A stretch of DNA of 64,000 nucleotides from Chaunax sp. Z400 (Eukaryota; Chordata; Actinopteri; Lophiiformes; Chaunacidae): contig CM075183.1 of NCBI GenBank assembly GCA_037577475.1, positions 18,557,781 to 18,621,780 of the forward strand, given 5' to 3'. A program made the translations under genes and the position numbers. Below are positions 59,680 through 64,000 of the stretch, in pieces. Position 1 is the first letter of the stretch. The number at the start of each line of letters is the position of its first letter. Below the pieces are notes generated by a model. That model was not told the DNA's origin. It searched no databases and saw nothing but the letters and a program-made list of their open reading frames with translations.

Positions 59680-59880
59680 TTTTTTGTTTTGTTTTGTTTT
59701 TAATTGTGTTGCATGCATCAAATTCAGATTGAGCATATATTTATTAAAAAACAAAGTTTATCAGTTTGTACATTAATTTTCTTGTCTTTCGTTTGTATTC
59801 CATTGCATTTAGGTTGAACTATTTTGTAAATCATTGCATTCTGTTTTCATTGACATTTTATATAATGTCCCAACTTTTTC
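59680..59880 (+). repeat. Dispersed teleost repeat, as at 2140-2345
   Basis: Duplicate of 31290-31485 within block Y. Confidence 0.7.
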
Positions 59881-60085
59881 AGATGATGATCAGCAGGATG
59901 ATATTAATTCTCTGTGCCTTCCAGCATTACTAAAAATCACTGTAAAAAATAACCATTGTGGTGTGACAATACTCTGATTAACATTTGATTAGGTTTCAGC
60001 ACAAATATGACACCTACTTTCAATAAACATGGTAATTTGATGAAGATCCGAAGAGCTTTATCATCACGATTATAGTAATAAATAC

Positions 60086-60224
60086 CTGGGAAAGGCTCAA
60101 GGATGATGGTGGTCACGATCAAGAAGCACTGGAAGCGGGAAACGAGCAGCTCTCTCCTGTGTTTAATTAAGACGTTGTGTTGACCCATCCATCTTCCTTG
60201 AAAGCTTCTTGACACTGACCTCAT
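60086..60224 (-). other. Putative 5' exon of copy 5
   Basis: Duplicate of 31686-31824, with the same CCCAG|GTATTT end and the same open frame. Confidence 0.38.
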
Positions 60225-60492
60225 CTGTTCCTACCCAACAGGTACAGCATGTTGTTTACACACAGATCAGAGGCGGGTGTTATGTCTGTACTCTCGCACA
60301 TACAGTACAGTAGTAAAATATATGTGTGGCTGTGTACGTTTCTGTTCAGATCAAAGTTCCGTCAGATAGAATTTAATGTGAGCCATGAAACATGACCTGA
60401 TTCCTGGTGATGCATCCGTAATGCACTGTGTGAAAAAGGTCACAGCCACAAACGCATGAATTGTAATTGATCTTTGAATATTTTTCTGACAG

Positions 60493-60667
60493 ACCTGGGT
60501 TCAGCGGTGGCCATGGTGGCTGGTGTGGGACAAATCCAGGGGGTGGTGCGTTTCCTGCAGCTGTCTGAGGAGCGTTGCCTGATTGATGGGACCATTGATG
60601 GTTTGGAGCCTGGACCTCACGGCCTCCATGTCCACTCCCTGGGGGATCTGACACAGGACTGCCTCAG
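60493..60667 (+). pseudogene. ccs: Orphan exon of copper chaperone for superoxide dismutase, right copy
   Basis: Same 175-bp exon as at 32093-32267, here with an intact donor (CTCAG|GTAGGA) as well as the acceptor (tttttctgacag). The coding part is open. No partner exons were recognised to the window end. Confidence 0.85.
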
Positions 60668-60854
60668 GTAGGATGGCCGTATCATCAAAACTTGGCTCTG
60701 TTAATGTTTTCTACTATTTATGACTATATTTTACTACGATTGTACTCCAAGTGTATTGCAGTATACAGTATTTCAAGGTAAACCACCAGGGAAATAATAC
60801 TTTCCACTCTGTTATTTCAAAATCTACATTTTCCTTTTAATGTCATGCTCAGTG

Positions 60855-63050
60855 GGGTACCACTGCAAGGAAGTGTAATATAGTGAGTGGATTTTACTTC
60901 ACATTATTCTCAATAGGGATTTGTTGAAAAAGCTCTAATGATCAGATGTTTGGTGTGGATTTTTACTTGTGCTAAGGAGGCCATGTTTTTGCCAGGGTTG
61001 ATTTGATTGTCTGTTTTCAGGGTGATTCAAAAAGTTCTGTTCCAAGGAACAGTCAATTAGATTTTGGTGGTGATCTGGATCATCGTCTGGATCCAGAATG
61101 TTTGTAAAGGATTCTTTACTATTGTGGTATAGTGGAATTAGAAAAATTTGTCTGAATTTAAAAGGCTCATGGAAAATTCGCTAATGTGAGAAAATAAATC
61201 ATAATGATACAGACTTGAACAAATACCAGATATTTTTTATTATGAGATTATTATTACATAACTAACTGCAGAATCCCTACAGAATAAAACCCAACTGTGG
61301 TTCCACTGTTCAATCCTTGTCCGTCTGTCTGCTGTCACTCTGCCTCCTGTTGTTTTTGCTTTGACTCATGGCGCCATCTGCTGTTGTGGAGGGTGAAGTA
61401 ATCAGGACATTTGAGAGAAAATTCTCAACATAATGGAAAAAATCATGCCAACAGTCAGGTGATATTTTGGTTGGTTGTTTTCTACCTGAAGGAGGTCCTA
61501 TTTTCAATTGGCTCTGTTGGTTTGTTCCCCCCCCCCCCCGGGATTACAGAAAAACTACATGATGGATTTTCATGGAACTTGGAGGGAGGGACAAGGAAGA
61601 ACACATAAAATTTTGGAGTAGATCCGATGAAGGAGTCAAGTTTTCCCCCTTTATTTACCATTTTAGGGAGCTCTGTGGTTGCTGGCGTTTGGATTGGGGT
61701 TTAATTTAATTATAAAGGAATGTTGGGTCTTGGTGGAGGTATGTGCTCTACTGACTGCCATTCTAGCTTTGTCTTTATTATGCATTATTGATTTTTTTCT
61801 ATCTTTGTTAGTGAATCATTGTAAAACAAAATTTATTCGTTGAATTTTGTCAGGAAAGTAGCACCACCAGATCCACCAGAGGGCCAGTTCCACTTCCTGC
61901 TCTAATATTCAGAATAATCCAAGTCAGTGCACATCTGAATAAATCTGCGTTGAAAAAGGAAATGTGTTCAGTCACAGATGAATGGAAATCATTCAAACCT
62001 TATTTGTCCTGTTTACCATTTCAAAGCTTTGGGTCCTCTAGCTCTGATTGTCCTTAGCCTTAGAGCCCCATCACCCACCTCAATGCTTCAACTCAATCAA
62101 CACAGACAAAAACATAAATAAAGGACGGAAATAAATGATGAGCTCATTATAGTGGCAGCAATTGCCAAGTATGCCACTTTCACCCCATTTCCATGAATAT
62201 TTTCTATTTTATTTACAAACTACAACACAAAAGCTCAGCAGATCCCAAAAGAAAGAAAGAGAATCACAGTTTAATTTTCGAGTGAAACAAAAATAAATAC
62301 ATGAATAATAAACAGCTTTCTATGCCAATTTAAGGAAGAAAAAAAAAGGCAGACAACTTAGTGACCATTAGTGAAAGAAGTGGAACAGACAGGCAAGTGA
62401 GTCATCCGATCAAAAGAGTACAGAGAGGATCATAAATTAACTTTTGAGGGTGAATAGATCAATCAGTTTAATTGATAATACGAAATAAATTATGAGAAAG
62501 TCCAACCAATATCTGTAATATTGCAGTGAAATTGGGAAATAATCCAACAAAAAGGTTGAAATTCAGTTCTTTGTCATAGAATGTTAATTTACCCACGACA
62601 ATAACTGATGGATTTATGTTAAAAATATTCCTTTTTCAAAGTGTGTTTGTCTAATCATTCAGATCCAAGCAGCAATTGTGACAATTGTTTTCTGTTTGTC
62701 TTGTTGACAATAAATGATTTTGATCAATGAGGAAAATTGTGCGAGTTATTATGGACTATATTTATTTAATATTTAATCGTCTTTAATATTTAACACGTTG
62801 GGTCTCCGTAAATGAGCTGTGGTGCAAACAAACAAATATGCAAGTGAGAAGGGGCCAACTCTGTGGTGGGGATGGAACTGGATAGTGTGGAGGCAGAGAC
62901 AGAGAGGAGGATGAGACAGAGAGGAGGATGAGAGGAAAGCTGAAAGCCATCATGGACAACCCCTCCCATCCCTCCTATGTCTACCTGAATTTAAGCTATC
63001 TTTTGGGAATTTTGCCATTGTTTTTACAGGACAGCTGAAGATGTGACAGG
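60855..63050. other. Non-coding part of right block Y
   Basis: It holds inverted-repeat element fragments (about 60890-61115 and 61528-61760) and a LINE scrap before the pol fragment. A 57-base stretch (61926-61985) is present here and not at 34725. No gene. Confidence 0.5.
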
Positions 63051-63052
63051 AA

Positions 63053-64000
63053 ATGAGGAAAGAGAGAGGGGGTAGACTCTGTATACGTCATATATCTCAA
63101 GAAGATCTTCGGTTCTTGTCAATAATGGAGGATGGCATACGACTCAAGGAAAATGGTCATTATGAGATGCCACTTCCATTTAAGGAGGATAGGCCAGATT
63201 TGCCAGACAATAAAAAATGTGCTATTCATCGTCTCCGATGTCTAGAAAGGAAACTCAAGAAGGATGACAGATACTACAAGGACTATGTGGCATTTATGAC
63301 TGAAACAATAGCTCGTGGAGATGCTGAAAAGGTCCCAGTCGAAGAACTTGATAGACAACCTGCCTGGTACATTCCTCATCACGGGGTGTATCACCCCCAG
63401 AAACCAGGGAAAATAAGAGTTGTTTTCGACTGTTCAGCAAGGTTTCAGGACATGTCACTGAACGATCATCTGCTGACTGGTCCACAGCTAACTAACACCC
63501 TGATTGGTGTTCTCTGCCGTTTTCGTAAGTGCTCAGTAGCTATAATGTGCGATATTGAACGCATGTTTCATCAATTCCACGTCAAGAAGGAAGATCAAGA
63601 CTATTTCAGGTTCCTTTGGTGGGACGATGGAAATCTTGAAGCCCAGCCCTCAGTGTACAGGATGAGAGTGCATTTGTTTGGAGCGGCCTCATCTCCTGGC
63701 TGCGCCAATTTTGGCTTAAAACATCTTGCTGCTCAAGGTCAAGGTAGCTTCAGCGAAGCTTCTATTAAGTTCATAGAAAGAAATTTCTATGTTGATGATG
63801 GCTTGACTAGCGTGTCAGTAGTGGATGAAGCTATACAACTCGTCAAGGAAGCCAGGCAGCTGTGTAGCACTGGAAATTTGCGACTGCACAAATTCATTTC
63901 CAACAGCCCAGAAGTCATAGCATCAATACCGAGGGAAGAGTGTGCAGAAAAGCCTAAAGATCCTGACATGGCCTTGGGCGAGATACACATTGAAAGAGCA
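63053..64000 (+). mobile_element. BEL/Pao pol fragment, duplicate, cut by window end
   Basis: Copy of 35786-36733: the frame is open for 316 codons to the last base, through WYIPHHGVYHPQKPGKIRVV, CDIERMFHQFHV and FYVDDGLTSV. No difference that breaks the frame is seen. The RNase H part lies outside. Confidence 0.9.

Larger units (their letters stand above)
56578..64000. repeat. Segmental duplication block Y, right copy
   Basis: Matches 27946-36760; see there for the differences. It runs off the window. Confidence 0.92.

Overview
The window looks like teleost fish genomic DNA, probably a percomorph. Genes are split by GT-AG introns. The DNA is AT-rich with many (CA)n and (GT)n microsatellites, and it is full of repeats typical of fish: L2-type LINEs, BEL/Pao and Ty3/gypsy pol pieces, Harbinger and Tc1 transposons, a tRNA-derived SINE and short inverted-repeat elements. 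Family names come from recognition by eye; no search was run.

The only host gene family I can support is a tandem array of five galactose-3-O-sulfotransferase genes, closest by memory to GAL3ST3. All five lie on the minus strand: copy 1 (cut by the left window edge, coding from 1555), copy 2 (26384-29774), copy 3 (41316-44243), copy 4 (49168-51413) and copy 5 (55424-58197, broken by an 8-bp deletion). Each has the same plan: a short exon A coding a cytoplasmic tail and a single membrane anchor, a phase-2 intron of about 0.5 to 2.2 kb, and a long exon B coding the whole luminal, PAPS-using catalytic domain. They should be Golgi type II enzymes that sulfate the 3-OH of terminal galactose.

Layout: 1-2700 is copy 1 and its upstream region. 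2700-23200 is a gene-poor stretch with microsatellites, repeats and one CpG-rich block (17.44-17.77 kb). From 23.2 kb to the end the array is built from large repeated blocks. Block X (23207-27497 and 37938-42429) holds a LINE tail, a Harbinger element and the catalytic exon of copies 2 and 3. Block Y (27946 to about 36760, and 56578-64000) holds an L2 LINE, exon A of copies 2 and 5, an orphan exon of the copper chaperone gene ccs, and a BEL/Pao pol fragment. Copies 3 and 4 share a different intron and upstream region. Copy 3 therefore has a copy-4-like 5' half and a copy-2-like 3' half, as expected from unequal crossing-over or gene conversion.

The most interesting points are this mosaic, still-changing sulfotransferase cluster; a 21-bp minisatellite in copy 3 whose one- or two-unit ancestor survives at the same splice-donor-proximal place in the other four copies; and the orphan ccs exon carried along with the array. 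GAL3ST3 and CCS both lie at human 11q13, so the exon may be a trace of old linkage.
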